Of a DNA stretch of 64,000 nucleotides, positions 18,155-26,315 are shown piece by piece (the stretch's first letter is position 1; each line of letters begins with the position of its first letter). Under the pieces are notes generated by a model that was not told where the DNA came from, made no database searches, and worked only from the letters and a program-made list of their open reading frames with translations. The position numbers and the translations under genes were made by a program. The DNA comes from Robinsoniella peoriensis (lineage in GTDB: Bacteria > Bacillota > Clostridia > Lachnospirales > Lachnospiraceae): positions 503,501 to 567,500 of the forward strand of contig NZ_JTGN01000001.1 of the NCBI RefSeq assembly GCF_000797495.1, read 5' to 3'.

Positions 18155-19504
18155 ATGTTTACTAAGGATCGCAGTTTTTATCATAATTTTTTCTCTCTGT
18201 ATTGGATTCTGGTCCTTCAGAATGTTATTGTTTTAAGTGTCAATCTGGCTGATAATATTATGCTTGGTGCCTATAATGAAACAGCTTTATCCGGCGTTGC
18301 AGCAGTGAATCAGATACAGTTTGTGCTTCAGCAGCTGATGAATGGATGTGGTGACAGCCTGGTGGTATTGGGAAGTCAATATTGGGGGCAGCGGCGAATT
18401 GAACCTATTCGTAAGCTCTCTACTATTGCCCTGCGGGCGGCTTTGCTTTTTGCCGTTCTTTTGTTTATTACAGTCAGCCTCTTCCCTCATGGTGTATTGA
18501 GCTTATTTACCAACGACGAAGCAATTATCGCTGCAGGAATGGAATACTTATCCATTATTCGTTTTACCTATATTATATTTGCGATTACAACTGTACTTCT
18601 GGCCTCCCTTCGAAGTGTGGAAAGTGTTAAGATTGCTTTCTATATATCAATCAGCGCTCTGGTAATAAATTGCTGTATCAATTATACTCTGATCTACGGA
18701 CATTTTGGTTTTCCGGAAATGGGAGCAAAAGGAGCTGCAATCGGCACACTGGCTGCGCGAATCAGCGAATTGCTTATCGTCTGTTTCTACCTATATAAAA
18801 AAGATCAGAAATTGCATTTAAAACTCATGGATTTTCTGCACTGCGACCGTACTCTGCTTCACGACTATATCCATGTATGTTATCCGGTAATTATTGTGGC
18901 AGGAATGTGGGGGTTATCCACAGCCATGCAGACCGTAATCCTGGGACATCTGCAGTCCAATGCTATTGCAGCCAACAGTGTCGCCTCTACCTTGTTCCTG
19001 ATTCTGAAAGTGGCATCGGTAGGTGCTTCCTCCTGCGCCACAATTGTAATCGGCAAGACAATCGGCTGCGGAGATATGCACAAGGTAAAAGAATATACCC
19101 GAACCTTACAATTAATGTTCCTCTGTATCGGCCTTTTAACCAGCCTTGCCTTATTCCTGTTAAAAACTCCGATTTTGGGACTTTACGCTTTATCTGAAGA
19201 AACCAAATACCTGGCAAATGCATTTTTAACCATATTATGTGTGACCTGCATCGGCACCGCATACCAGATGCCTGTCCTGACAGGCTTAATCCGTGGCGGC
19301 GGCGATACAAGGTTTGCCATGATTAATGACATCATCAGTATCTGGTTGATTGTCATTCCCATCTCCTTCCTTGCTGCCTTTTATTTCCGATTGTCACCGA
19401 TTATCGTCGTATGCTGTCTGAATTCAGATCAGATATTTAAATGTGTCATTGCTTTTATCCGGGTAAACAGTTATAAATGGGTAAAGAATCTTACAAGGGC
19501 ATAA
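18155..19504 (+). CDS. MATE family multidrug/sodium antiporter
   Basis: 449 residues with about 12 hydrophobic segments and MATE features: an N-terminal stretch LADNIMLGAYNETALSGVA with the conserved Asp, and the LADNIM-NQIQF pattern of both halves. TTCAGGAGG lies before the ATG. Likely exports cationic drugs or metabolites using Na+ or H+. It stands alone, divergent from the HK/RR operon and converging on the CDF gene. Confidence 0.92.
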   Translation: MFTKDRSFYHNFFSLYWILVLQNVIVLSVNLADNIMLGAYNETALSGVAAVNQIQFVLQQLMNGCGDSLVVLGSQYWGQRRIEPIRKLSTIALRAALLFAVLLFITVSLFPHGVLSLFTNDEAIIAAGMEYLSIIRFTYIIFAITTVLLASLRSVESVKIAFYISISALVINCCINYTLIYGHFGFPEMGAKGAAIGTLAARISELLIVCFYLYKKDQKLHLKLMDFLHCDRTLLHDYIHVCYPVIIVAGMWGLSTAMQTVILGHLQSNAIAANSVASTLFLILKVASVGASSCATIVIGKTIGCGDMHKVKEYTRTLQLMFLCIGLLTSLALFLLKTPILGLYALSEETKYLANAFLTILCVTCIGTAYQMPVLTGLIRGGGDTRFAMINDIISIWLIVIPISFLAAFYFRLSPIIVVCCLNSDQIFKCVIAFIRVNSYKWVKNLTRA

Positions 19505-19550
19505 AGTTAAGCAGCTTGTCTGAAATTCATTCACAGACAATAATTAAGAA

Positions 19551-19597
19551 AAAAGAAACCTCACAGCATTCCATAATTCCTGAAAGGTTTCTTTTTA
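19551..19597. terminator. Bidirectional terminator between MATE and CDF genes
   Basis: AAAAGAAACC at 19551-19560 pairs with GGTTTCTTTT at 19586-19595. T-rich tails follow on both strands, as expected between convergent genes. Confidence 0.8.
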
Positions 19598-19645
19598 TTT
19601 TCTGTTCTATTCTTATGTATTCTATTTAAAATCGCTCATACGTCC

Positions 19646-20527
19646 TTATGCTTTTCTTACCGGATTCACATGCACCATACAGTGCTTCACACTAGGAAAA
19701 GTACCTTCTATCTCATCATGGGTCCTCTGTGCTATTGAGTGGGCCTCAGTGAGTGTTTCTTCCCCATCTGCCTGAATTTCAATATCTACATAGATTTTAT
19801 CTGCAAATAATCTTGTTTTAATTTGGTCAATTCCCATAACACCTTCCTGCCGGCTGATTACCTTACGCATCTCATCAACGACTTCATCTTCACAGGCTTT
19901 ATCCATCATTTTATCAATGGCATCTTTAAATACATCAAATGCTGCCTTTAGGATAAAAATGCAGATTACCACACTGGCAATGGGATCAAAAACAGGAAGC
20001 CCAAGTCTTGCCCCCAGAATACCTATCATACTTCCAATCGATGACAGAGCATCGGAACGATGATGCCACGCATCCGCCATTAACGCTCCGGAATTAATTT
20101 TTTTTGCCGCCGCTCTGGTATACCAATACATGGCTTCTTTGGTCACAATCGAAATTATCGCTGCCACAAGCGCCAGCATTCCCGGAATCGCCAGGGACTC
20201 CGTATCCCCGGAGAATATTTTCCGTATCCCGCTGTATCCGATTCCAAGCCCGGTAATCCCCAGTACAATAGCAAGTACCAGGGCGGCCACACATTCCATT
20301 CGTTCATGGCCATACGGATGTTCTTTATCCGATTCTTTGCTTGCCATCTTAACACCGAGAATTACAATTAATGTACTAAATACATCCGAAGCAGAATGAA
20401 CTGCATCAGAAATCATTGCTCCTGATTTTGCAAATATACCTGCATAGAGCTTAAACAGAGACAAAACTATATTTCCTATAATGGTGACAATTGATACTTT
20501 TGTTGCAATTTGTTGATTTGATTTCAT
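19646..20527 (-). CDS. Cation diffusion facilitator, probable Co/Ni exporter
   Basis: 293 residues, six membrane segments and a cytoplasmic C-terminal domain (from about 205) with metal-binding histidines, the CDF plan. Helix II carries the SDAVHSASD and helix V the DAWHHRSDALS metal-site motifs (Asp/His). The start is ATG 20527 with GGGGTGAAG upstream. An in-frame ATG at 20617 lies inside the riboswitch terminator and is not used. Placement under a NiCo riboswitch implies export of Co2+/Ni2+. Confidence 0.93.
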   Translation of the reverse strand: MKSNQQIATKVSIVTIIGNIVLSLFKLYAGIFAKSGAMISDAVHSASDVFSTLIVILGVKMASKESDKEHPYGHERMECVAALVLAIVLGITGLGIGYSGIRKIFSGDTESLAIPGMLALVAAIISIVTKEAMYWYTRAAAKKINSGALMADAWHHRSDALSSIGSMIGILGARLGLPVFDPIASVVICIFILKAAFDVFKDAIDKMMDKACEDEVVDEMRKVISRQEGVMGIDQIKTRLFADKIYVDIEIQADGEETLTEAHSIAQRTHDEIEGTFPSVKHCMVHVNPVRKA

Positions 20528-20600
20528 TTTCTTCACCCCTATTCTAAATGTTAACCGACCATGCTCAGACTCATTCATAAGATGCGCTGTTCTGTTCGGA

Positions 20601-20656
20601 AAACAAAAAAAACACACCTGCGGAACATACTACTGTCCCACAGATGTGTTTCATAC
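20601..20656 (-). terminator. Riboswitch-controlled terminator before the CDF gene
   Basis: In minus reading ACACATCTGTGGGACA (20656-20641 into 20635) pairs with TGTTCCGCAGGTGTGT, followed by a run of eight T, a G and four T. The 5' arm is the 3' part of the aptamer (P4 and the GGGACAG core), so metal binding and termination exclude each other. Confidence 0.85.
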
Positions 20657-20810
20657 CCATCTGCTGCCGCTTAGCGGCCCGGCCCCACAAACCAGTGCCA
20701 CCGGTTGTAAATATGCCGATATAGTGCCTGATGTCTGCGTCAGGTGTTATAGTGGCCTATTTACTCGGGCGGCATTAGATGGTTTATCGCCTGCTCAGTT
20801 TGTACTGTTG
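20626..20810 (-). ncRNA. NiCo (czcD) riboswitch aptamer with an extended P2 arm
   Basis: Conserved core in minus reading: CTGAGCAGGC (20798-20789), GCCGGGCCGCTAAGCGGC and AGCAGATG, then CATCTGTGGGACAG with the closing CAGT. This is the known NiCo core order (GAGCAGGC, GCCGGGCNGC, GCGGCAACAGAUG, CAUCUGUGGGACAG). P2 is normally a short hairpin; here about 100 bases (20788-20685) are inserted that nest as ATAAACCA/TGGTTTGT, TGCCGCC/GGTGGCA, GTAAATA/TATTTAC and CCTGA/TCAGG. Metal binding should prevent the terminator and turn on the exporter gene. Confidence 0.88.
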
Positions 20811-20862
20811 ATCTCGCATTCTTTTTTATTAGAATGTAATGCAGTGCAAATCGATTTCTAAT

Positions 20863-20891
20863 AATCTAACATATTCAGTATAGCATGTCAA
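20863..20891 (-). promoter_or_regulatory. Sigma-A promoter of the NiCo riboswitch-CDF transcript
   Basis: TTGACA (20891-20886) and TAGATT (20868-20863) with a 17-base spacer; the start would fall near 20856, giving a leader of about 330 bases. Confidence 0.75.
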
Positions 20892-20893
20892 GG

Positions 20894-20944
20894 TGAAAAA
20901 AATTAAGGATGCATGGCGAAAAAATTAAGAATGCATGGCATCCA
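20894..20944. repeat. Tandem duplication of about 22 bases
   Basis: AAAAAATTAAGGATGCATGGC is followed at once by AAAAAATTAAGAATGCATGGC. It lies in the 112 bases between the NiCo promoter and the end of the Rpn gene; nothing else is seen there. Confidence 0.6.
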
Positions 20945-21003
20945 TGTGAGATATCCCTATCATGTATTCATAAAATCACAAGATAAGATTAAAAAAACTA
21001 CAG

Positions 21004-21957
21004 TTACACCAGACAATACTCCTGATACAGATTTTCTCTGGAATCTTTATCTGTTACCGCTTTTTTTAATTCTACGGTTCGATTATCATTTATTAAATTT
21101 AATGTTAATCTGGCAAATAATTCTTCGCCTTCCATTCTTCCTTCACTTCTCATATCTTCAAATGCTTTACACATATCATATTCCTCCTTATTATCTATCT
21201 GTGCCTGTTCTATGATCTCTGACATCTTTTCTTTTTCACCCAGCATGATGAAAATAACTTCTATTGTTTCTTTCATCAATCTGCTATATCTGTCCTGGTG
21301 CTTCTTCACATGTGCTTTCATCATATTCTTATCTTCTGCATATTTAATAACTCCGAATACTTCTCTTAAATCCGTTTGAAAATATTCCAGATGATCTATC
21401 CTCTTTACATCCAGAACTTGTATCTTATAATTCGGCAGATATTGACGGAATGTCTCCATTTCTGCTGGTATATCCAGCATACTGTGCAAATCCAGACAGC
21501 CATCCCAGGGCTTTGCTCCAAAATATACAACCAATGTAATAACCGGCAGAAGCTTATCCTGCTTTTTCATTCCAGATAAGAATTCATCTGAATTACCATA
21601 ATCCCCGGCGATTTTATATTTACGTTTTATCTGTTGTACCTGTTCTGCGTAATTCATAGCGTCATACAGCATATTCCGAATTACCATTGCATAATGTACA
21701 TGCTCCTGGTTTTCACATGCCAGAATTAAAAAATTTGCACCCAACGCAGTCATTTTGACTACATCCCGGTTCCTTCGTACGGCTTTTTTACTAAAGCTCT
21801 GACTGCCAGGTAAGCATTCCTGCACAGAATCCAGAGGGGTTAAATCGTCCAGATTTAAAATCTGCTCGCCCTTAAAGCAGGCACCATTATAAAGATCTGC
21901 AAAATGCTCCGGCTTAGCAAAAAATATCTTTGCTGCAATATCTTTTTCTTGTGTCAT
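21004..21957 (-). CDS. Rpn-type PD-(D/E)XK nuclease/transposase-like protein
   Basis: 317 residues. Resembles the Rpn (recombination-promoting nuclease, formerly transposase_31/PDDEXK) proteins abundant in Lachnospiraceae: N-terminal DIAAKIFFAKPEHFADLYN, core RRNRDVVKM with the conserved Arg-Asp, ITLVVYFGAKPWDG and a variable, charged C-terminal tail ending DMRSEGRMEGEELFARL. Such genes are often in multicopy. A 15-base inverted repeat pair lies 102-183 bases upstream. Biological role, beyond nuclease activity in E. coli RpnA, is unknown. Confidence 0.8.
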   Translation of the reverse strand: MTQEKDIAAKIFFAKPEHFADLYNGACFKGEQILNLDDLTPLDSVQECLPGSQSFSKKAVRRNRDVVKMTALGANFLILACENQEHVHYAMVIRNMLYDAMNYAEQVQQIKRKYKIAGDYGNSDEFLSGMKKQDKLLPVITLVVYFGAKPWDGCLDLHSMLDIPAEMETFRQYLPNYKIQVLDVKRIDHLEYFQTDLREVFGVIKYAEDKNMMKAHVKKHQDRYSRLMKETIEVIFIMLGEKEKMSEIIEQAQIDNKEEYDMCKAFEDMRSEGRMEGEELFARLTLNLINDNRTVELKKAVTDKDSRENLYQEYCLV

Positions 21958-22058
21958 AGATTCCTCCTATTCATTCCGAATACAAAGACACAAAAATGAT
22001 ATAACAATTCTAAAGGGAAATTGTACAGAATATGTACCAGATATAAAATGAATTTTAA

Positions 22059-22140
22059 GAACTTTAGAAAAAAGTGTTGTTCAATGAAATGTATCTATGT
22101 ATTTCTTTTTTTCATTATATAACAGTTTTTTCTAAAGTTC
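22059..22140. repeat. 82-base fold-back element with 15-base perfect inverted ends
   Basis: GAACTTTAGAAAAAA (22059-22073) is the exact inverse of TTTTTTCTAAAGTTC (22126-22140); the 52-base centre is AT-rich without an open frame. It lies in the 354-base gap between the Rpn gene and the SEDS fragment, where I see nothing else. Confidence 0.7.
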
Positions 22141-22311
22141 AAGCTTTATTTTTATTTTTTGTGACTTTTATATATTTATTTATTTCATCTTATTGTATGT
22201 AATTTCTCACTTGAGATTCTGTTACCTCATTGTCTATCACTTTTCTTTTTCCACTTCATCCCGTGCCCCCACAAATCAATCATCACCTTGTGCAACAGAC
22301 CTTGAAAAGCA

Positions 22312-22611
22312 GTGATTTATGTGTTCTGCCGCTTTTTAAGGATTTCTCTCAGACAAAAAAATCAACTGGGCATGATAATGGGCATGGCATGCTCCACTAT
22401 ATTGTTATTGCAGGTAATTCTTTATTTTTTAAACAATATGGGACTTATGTTCACAGACACCAACTGTCCGTTCCTCTCCTACGCCGGTACCGGGACAGTG
22501 ATTACCTATATACTTATCGGAATACTTTTAAGTATCTGCCGGTACCAGAATATCCTGCCTGTTTCGCCGCCTTCAAAGGAATTTGGAATTCGTGGTAAGG
22601 TACGCGCTTAG
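22312..22611 (+). pseudogene. C-terminal remnant of a SEDS (RodA/FtsW/SpoVE-like) protein
   Basis: The last 75 codons read KNQLGMIMGMACS...QVILYFLNNMGLMF...PFLSYAGTGTVITYILIGILLSI, the final two helices of SEDS peptidoglycan polymerases (PFLSYGGTGT consensus). A TGA lies in frame at 22303 just upstream and no N-terminal region is found in any frame, so about 300 residues are missing. It is a broken gene, probably cut when the neighbouring element arrived. Confidence 0.75.
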
Positions 22612-22644
22612 ATAATAGAATCTGAAACATATAATTGGATATGA

Positions 22645-22687
22645 ATGGCAGAACTGCTGATGACCACAGAATCAGCAGTTCTGCCAT
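22645..22687. terminator. 17-base perfect hairpin after the SEDS fragment
   Basis: ATGGCAGAACTGCTGAT (22645-22661) and its exact inverse (22671-22687) with a 9-base loop. Only a weak T-tract follows (TATCATTTC), so it may be an old terminator or an element end. Confidence 0.6.
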
Positions 22688-23012
22688 TATCATTTCACTG
22701 GATATACAAATTTAAGCGCTCATTCCACTCACTTGCCTGTTCTTTCCATACCGTATCCAAATCTTCCAGTAAACAGGTTTTTCATTCTGTTCTTTGTAGA
22801 GGTCGGGGGGGCGGGGACAGAGCCACCGTAAAGCTAACAATAACCGCCGCAATAGTGCAGACGGTTTTGCCGTATAATGAAGCAAACGAAATGTCACGGC
22901 AAAAATCCAGCCGGTCAAGGGTTTAAGAGTGGAGACTTTTTCGCTTTCTTTGCGAAAAATTACTACTCGTCCCTTGACCGGTTGGATGGTCGGAATGGTC
23001 GGGTATTGCTCA

Positions 23013-23041
23013 TTGCTTTGGACAGTTGCATGTAGTATAAT
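23013..23041 (+). promoter_or_regulatory. Promoter of the acetyltransferase gene
   Basis: TTGCTT (23013-23018), 17-base spacer, TATAAT (23036-23041); leader of about 40 bases with GAGGATGGG before the ATG. Confidence 0.65.
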
Positions 23042-23086
23042 TTAATTCAGGTGCGAGATAGAATGCCAACATGAGGATGGGTTGAT

Positions 23087-23647
23087 ATGGAAAGAACAAT
23101 ATATGCTGGGAACAATAAGATTAAACTATATTACGCCGAAGAAGCAGATCGGGAGTTGATTTACGGCATGGCCTTTGAAGAAGATGCTATTTGGCAGGCC
23201 ATGTTTGACGACAAGGATCACTTTTGCTGGTCTGAAATTCGTGATGAAGAACCACATTTTTTTGGGAATACACCCGGACTGAGCAAGTATCTTCTGATTG
23301 TTTGGGAGGATAAAATCGTCGGCACAATTTCCCATACCTTTAATGATGGAAAAATCACTAATATGGAATTGGATATGTGGCTGCGTTCCATTGAATATAC
23401 AGGTCGCGGTATAGGTTCAAATGCGATGAAGCTGCTTATAGACAGCTTGTGCAGGGATTACAGTATTGAAACATTCATCATCCGACCGTGGTTGAAGAAC
23501 AAACGGGCGATAAAGGCATATGAAAAATGTGGCTTTGTTGTTACGAACACTTTCGAGCCTTCGGATTATTATGGAAAGTATCTGGAAACATGGGGGAATG
23601 GTGATTATCCAGAGGGTGAGAATGTAAATATGATACTCACGATTTAG
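23087..23647 (+). CDS. GNAT acetyltransferase, AAC(6')-like
   Basis: 186 residues with the GNAT fold signature: beta-strand LLIVWEDKIVGTIS near 72, ELDMWLRSIEYTGRGIGSNA (acetyl-CoA loop GRGIGS) near 95-114, and the C-terminal RPWLKNKRAIKAYEKCGF near 128-146. The NKRAIKAYEKCGF pattern and size recall aminoglycoside 6'-N-acetyltransferases, but acidic ligand-binding residues cannot be checked by eye, so resistance is not claimed. Intact, with its own promoter and terminator, in a decayed mobile element, which suggests selection for the cargo. Confidence 0.8.
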   Translation: MERTIYAGNNKIKLYYAEEADRELIYGMAFEEDAIWQAMFDDKDHFCWSEIRDEEPHFFGNTPGLSKYLLIVWEDKIVGTISHTFNDGKITNMELDMWLRSIEYTGRGIGSNAMKLLIDSLCRDYSIETFIIRPWLKNKRAIKAYEKCGFVVTNTFEPSDYYGKYLETWGNGDYPEGENVNMILTI

Positions 23648-23681
23648 TAGACTTTAGATACAGAATCCCAATTAAAAACAA

Positions 23682-23715
23682 GGCGGCGGGATAGACAATT
23701 GCCCATCCCGCCGCC
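23682..23715 (+). terminator. GC-rich terminator after the acetyltransferase gene
   Basis: GGCGGCGGGAT (23682-23692) pairs with ATCCCGCCGCC (23705-23715). No good T-tract follows on plus; it may equally serve the minus-strand relaxase remnant, which ends at 23723. Confidence 0.6.
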
Positions 23716-23722
23716 CCGCCTG

Positions 23723-23870
23723 TTACATCTCCATATCTTGCACCCTTTTGGGCTGCTCTCGGCGGGTTTCCTCACTCATAATGTCATAAACATTCCTGAG
23801 GATTTTCTCAACTTCGGCGGTGTCATTTTTCAGCAAAACATACTCTCCGTTCAGCCGCCGGCGATGAAGC
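23723..23870 (-). pseudogene. C-terminal fragment of a mobile-element protein (probable relaxase)
   Basis: Minus frame reads RRLNGEYVLLKNDTAEVEKI then LRNVYDIMSEETRREQPKR and stops at 23723. This tail looks like the end of MobA/relaxase-type proteins of Firmicutes conjugative elements; identification is tentative. The upstream part is replaced by recombinase sequence in another frame. Confidence 0.5.
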
Positions 23871-23980
23871 AGATGCCCTTTTTCCGGAAAAAGACTTCGG
23901 TGTAAAAGCCTGTTTGCAGGTAGTCGCGTCCGACACGCGACATATCTTTCGATATGACGGTAGCAACATTGCCCTTTTCA
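23851..23980 (-). pseudogene. N-terminal fragment of a large serine recombinase
   Basis: Minus frame reads GNVATVISKDMSRVGRDYLQ then TGFYTEVFFRKKGICFIA, matching the catalytic domain segment of large serine integrases of the TnpX type (KDMSRVGRDYL motif, where SR.GRD is the conserved core). It ends at a TGA at 23851 where the relaxase-like tail begins, so a deletion joined two element genes. Confidence 0.7.
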
Positions 23981-24016
23981 GTTTATATTATGTTACTTGC
24001 AGATAATAAGCACATA

Positions 24017-26305
24017 TTAGAATGTGTTTCTATGAAAATTACAATCCTTTCCATAAACCCACGCAATGGATACACTATGGAGCATTCCGGTTATTCCATC
24101 TACCTGCTCAATTCTGGCAGCCATTGCGGATTCCACATTCACATGAACCCCTTTCTTGATCGGAGTTATATAAATTGTTAAGGGATGTTCTTTTAAACTG
24201 TCTGCAAATTCTTTCAGTCCGATTTCCCAGATACCCCCGCTGCAAAAGTTATCCGAAATCATCTCTCCATTTATAAATGCCTGCCCGATATCACCTGTAT
24301 AATCTATTTTTAATATGGCGTCTTTAACACTTTCCATTAAATTTCCCGGCAGATCTATACAGTATCTGGTTGGTCCTGTCTGCTTTGCCAATAGCTTAAC
24401 CGGCGGCTTCTCTTCCACCCGGTACCTGTATTCCGTAAAAAGCGGATATTTACTTTGGACAACTGTTTTTCCAGTCTTTTCTATATTTTCCAATATCCCG
24501 TCCGGCATAGCCAGGATGCGGTTTTCACAATTCCCGGTTTCAAAACGGATGCCATATTCATCTTGCAGTACCGCCATATCTGTAATTAAAACCATGTCAT
24601 TTCCATTTTGGTTAGCTTTATAAAAGTCCATCGCCATCTTTCTTGATAACGTAACCAGATGAATAACCTTTTCATCCTCTTCTAAACGGTATGAATGAAT
24701 GGGCTGCCCTGGTATTTTAATCTCTTCACCATTTTCCCATACATATTTACCTTCCATTCCTTCCGGTGTGAAAAAGAAATAATAATATGCTCCATCCAGA
24801 CATAGTTTTGTAATTGGCTGAACTGTGGCATATTTCAGGATTCTGCCTTCGATCTGCATATGAAATGGCAATATGCAGTTTTCACCGGCAGCCAGGGAAA
24901 GGGACTTAAATGTAATTTCTCCCCCTTTCGTAATGACGGTCACACACTCCTCTGTTTTTACTTTCGTTTCTACATGATCCTGAAAGTTATTGATAAATAA
25001 AAAACCGCCGTTTTTGTTATAACGCACCGCAAACCGCAGTGTATCGGTATCTTCCGGTGCTATTTGTTCCGCACCGCCGGGAAGCGCCGTCTGCATCGTA
25101 CATAAGTCAGACTCAAAACTGCTGGCAAATAAATGCAGCAGTTTCAACCGTTTATAGGAATCCCGGATCTGTCCAAACTCGCCTAATGCCGCCTGATAAT
25201 CATACGATAATTTGGGCATCTGGCTTTCATTCAGAAATCCCCCCTGTTCTCCCTTGGGATTTGTGCCTCCTTTATACATATAGTATCCCAGAAAATTACA
25301 CCCAGAAGCCATCTTAATATTTGCCATGGCATCCACACTTTCATAAGGAAGCAAAAAACGGTAGTGATAGGAACAGGTCATGCCCCCGCCCATTTCACAA
25401 CAGGCATAGGGCACGGATTCAGGCGGATACCCAGGTTCAAAATTATAGGTCTTTGGAATCTCATTGTTATGATGATCCCGGTAAATATATTCCCCGGTAG
25501 CCGGGTGCTCTCCCTTATGGGAATAAAAGATCCATGGACGGTAAGCATACCCTCCCCAGAGAGGCATCATCTCTTTACTTGGTGCTGCAGCACCTCCCCA
25601 TGCGGTGCAGGTATAGAAAGGCACGATAATCCCAGACTCCTGTGCCATCTTTTTTAATTCCAGCATATATGCATCCCCTTCATTTCCCGCAAATACCCAC
25701 TCATTTGAAACTCCGGTTGTGATTTCCCACGGCGCTGAAGAATGTTCATATTCATTGTCAATCTGAGCTGCAATAATGGGTCCCTGATCTTTGTAATAAA
25801 GCCCTTCCATCTCCTTTGCCAGTCTGTCATACAGCCGCTTTGTATAATATAAAAATCCTTCATTCAGCATTCTTGCTTCAAAAGGCTTCCCATACAGCCA
25901 GTCTGGAAATCCTCCGTTTCTGACTTCTCCATGATCAAAAGGCCCAATCCGTACAATGACATACATCCCATGCTTTTTGCAAAGCAGAATAAATTTCCTT
26001 AAATCTCTTCTTCCTGCAAAGCAAAATTTTCCTTCCTGTTCTTCATGGTGTATCCAGAAAATGTATGTAGAGATCACATTTATGCCACCCATTTTCATCT
26101 TAAGGATTTCATCCTCCCAGTAAATATCACTGCATCTAGAAAAGTGAAATTCCCCGCTTATTCCAAAAAAAGGCTTATGGTTTATTTCCATATAGTAATT
26201 GGTAAAGGAAAGTTCATCCTTATTGGGACTGATCCCCCCGAAATGATTGGATAGAGCATAAATCTCTTTCTCTCTGTTATGGCTAATATCAATTCTGTAA
26301 TGCAT
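24017..26305 (-). CDS. Glycoside hydrolase family 35 beta-galactosidase
   Basis: 762 residues, no signal peptide, so cytoplasmic. The (beta/alpha)8 barrel fills about 30-370: GEFHFSR near 51, QIDNEYEHSS with the acid/base Glu near 186, and CCEMGGGM with the probable nucleophile Glu near 305. The C-terminal half holds jelly-roll domains that finish with a galactose-binding-like stretch. It is the last gene of the sugar ABC operon (10 bases after the permease), so it should cleave the imported beta-galactoside. GAAGGAGGAAG is before the ATG. Confidence 0.9.
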   Translation of the reverse strand: MHYRIDISHNREKEIYALSNHFGGISPNKDELSFTNYYMEINHKPFFGISGEFHFSRCSDIYWEDEILKMKMGGINVISTYIFWIHHEEQEGKFCFAGRRDLRKFILLCKKHGMYVIVRIGPFDHGEVRNGGFPDWLYGKPFEARMLNEGFLYYTKRLYDRLAKEMEGLYYKDQGPIIAAQIDNEYEHSSAPWEITTGVSNEWVFAGNEGDAYMLELKKMAQESGIIVPFYTCTAWGGAAAPSKEMMPLWGGYAYRPWIFYSHKGEHPATGEYIYRDHHNNEIPKTYNFEPGYPPESVPYACCEMGGGMTCSYHYRFLLPYESVDAMANIKMASGCNFLGYYMYKGGTNPKGEQGGFLNESQMPKLSYDYQAALGEFGQIRDSYKRLKLLHLFASSFESDLCTMQTALPGGAEQIAPEDTDTLRFAVRYNKNGGFLFINNFQDHVETKVKTEECVTVITKGGEITFKSLSLAAGENCILPFHMQIEGRILKYATVQPITKLCLDGAYYYFFFTPEGMEGKYVWENGEEIKIPGQPIHSYRLEEDEKVIHLVTLSRKMAMDFYKANQNGNDMVLITDMAVLQDEYGIRFETGNCENRILAMPDGILENIEKTGKTVVQSKYPLFTEYRYRVEEKPPVKLLAKQTGPTRYCIDLPGNLMESVKDAILKIDYTGDIGQAFINGEMISDNFCSGGIWEIGLKEFADSLKEHPLTIYITPIKKGVHVNVESAMAARIEQVDGITGMLHSVSIAWVYGKDCNFHRNTF

Positions 26306-26315
26306 TTCTTCCTCC

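Larger units (their letters stand above)
22690..23990. mobile_element. Scar of a conjugative/integrative element with an acetyltransferase cargo
   Basis: Composite stretch between the SEDS fragment and the GH35 gene. Seen: a GC-rich start (22800-22830); an 11-base inverted repeat CCGGTCAAGGG/CCCTTGACCGG (22911-22921, 22971-22981) enclosing TTTTTCGC/GCGAAAAA; an intact acetyltransferase gene with its own promoter; a GC-rich terminator; and fused fragments of a large serine recombinase and, probably, a relaxase. GC content and codon use differ from the flanks. No transfer genes remain. Confidence 0.6.

Noticed and set aside
20527..20617. Longer CDF protein starting at 20617
   Set aside because: The start would lie in the riboswitch terminator; GGGGTGAAG precedes 20527 and family alignment begins there.
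20626..20810. Cobalamin riboswitch or SRP RNA
   Set aside because: The B12 box and SRP GNAR loops are absent; order of core blocks fits NiCo and the gene is a CDF exporter.
22645..22926. Plus-strand 93-codon protein in the element scar
   Set aside because: Starts in a hairpin and is made of low-content, frame-mixed element DNA; no family.
23087..23647. Confident aminoglycoside-resistance call for the acetyltransferase
   Set aside because: GNAT motifs are common to many acetyltransferases; substrate residues could not be checked by eye.
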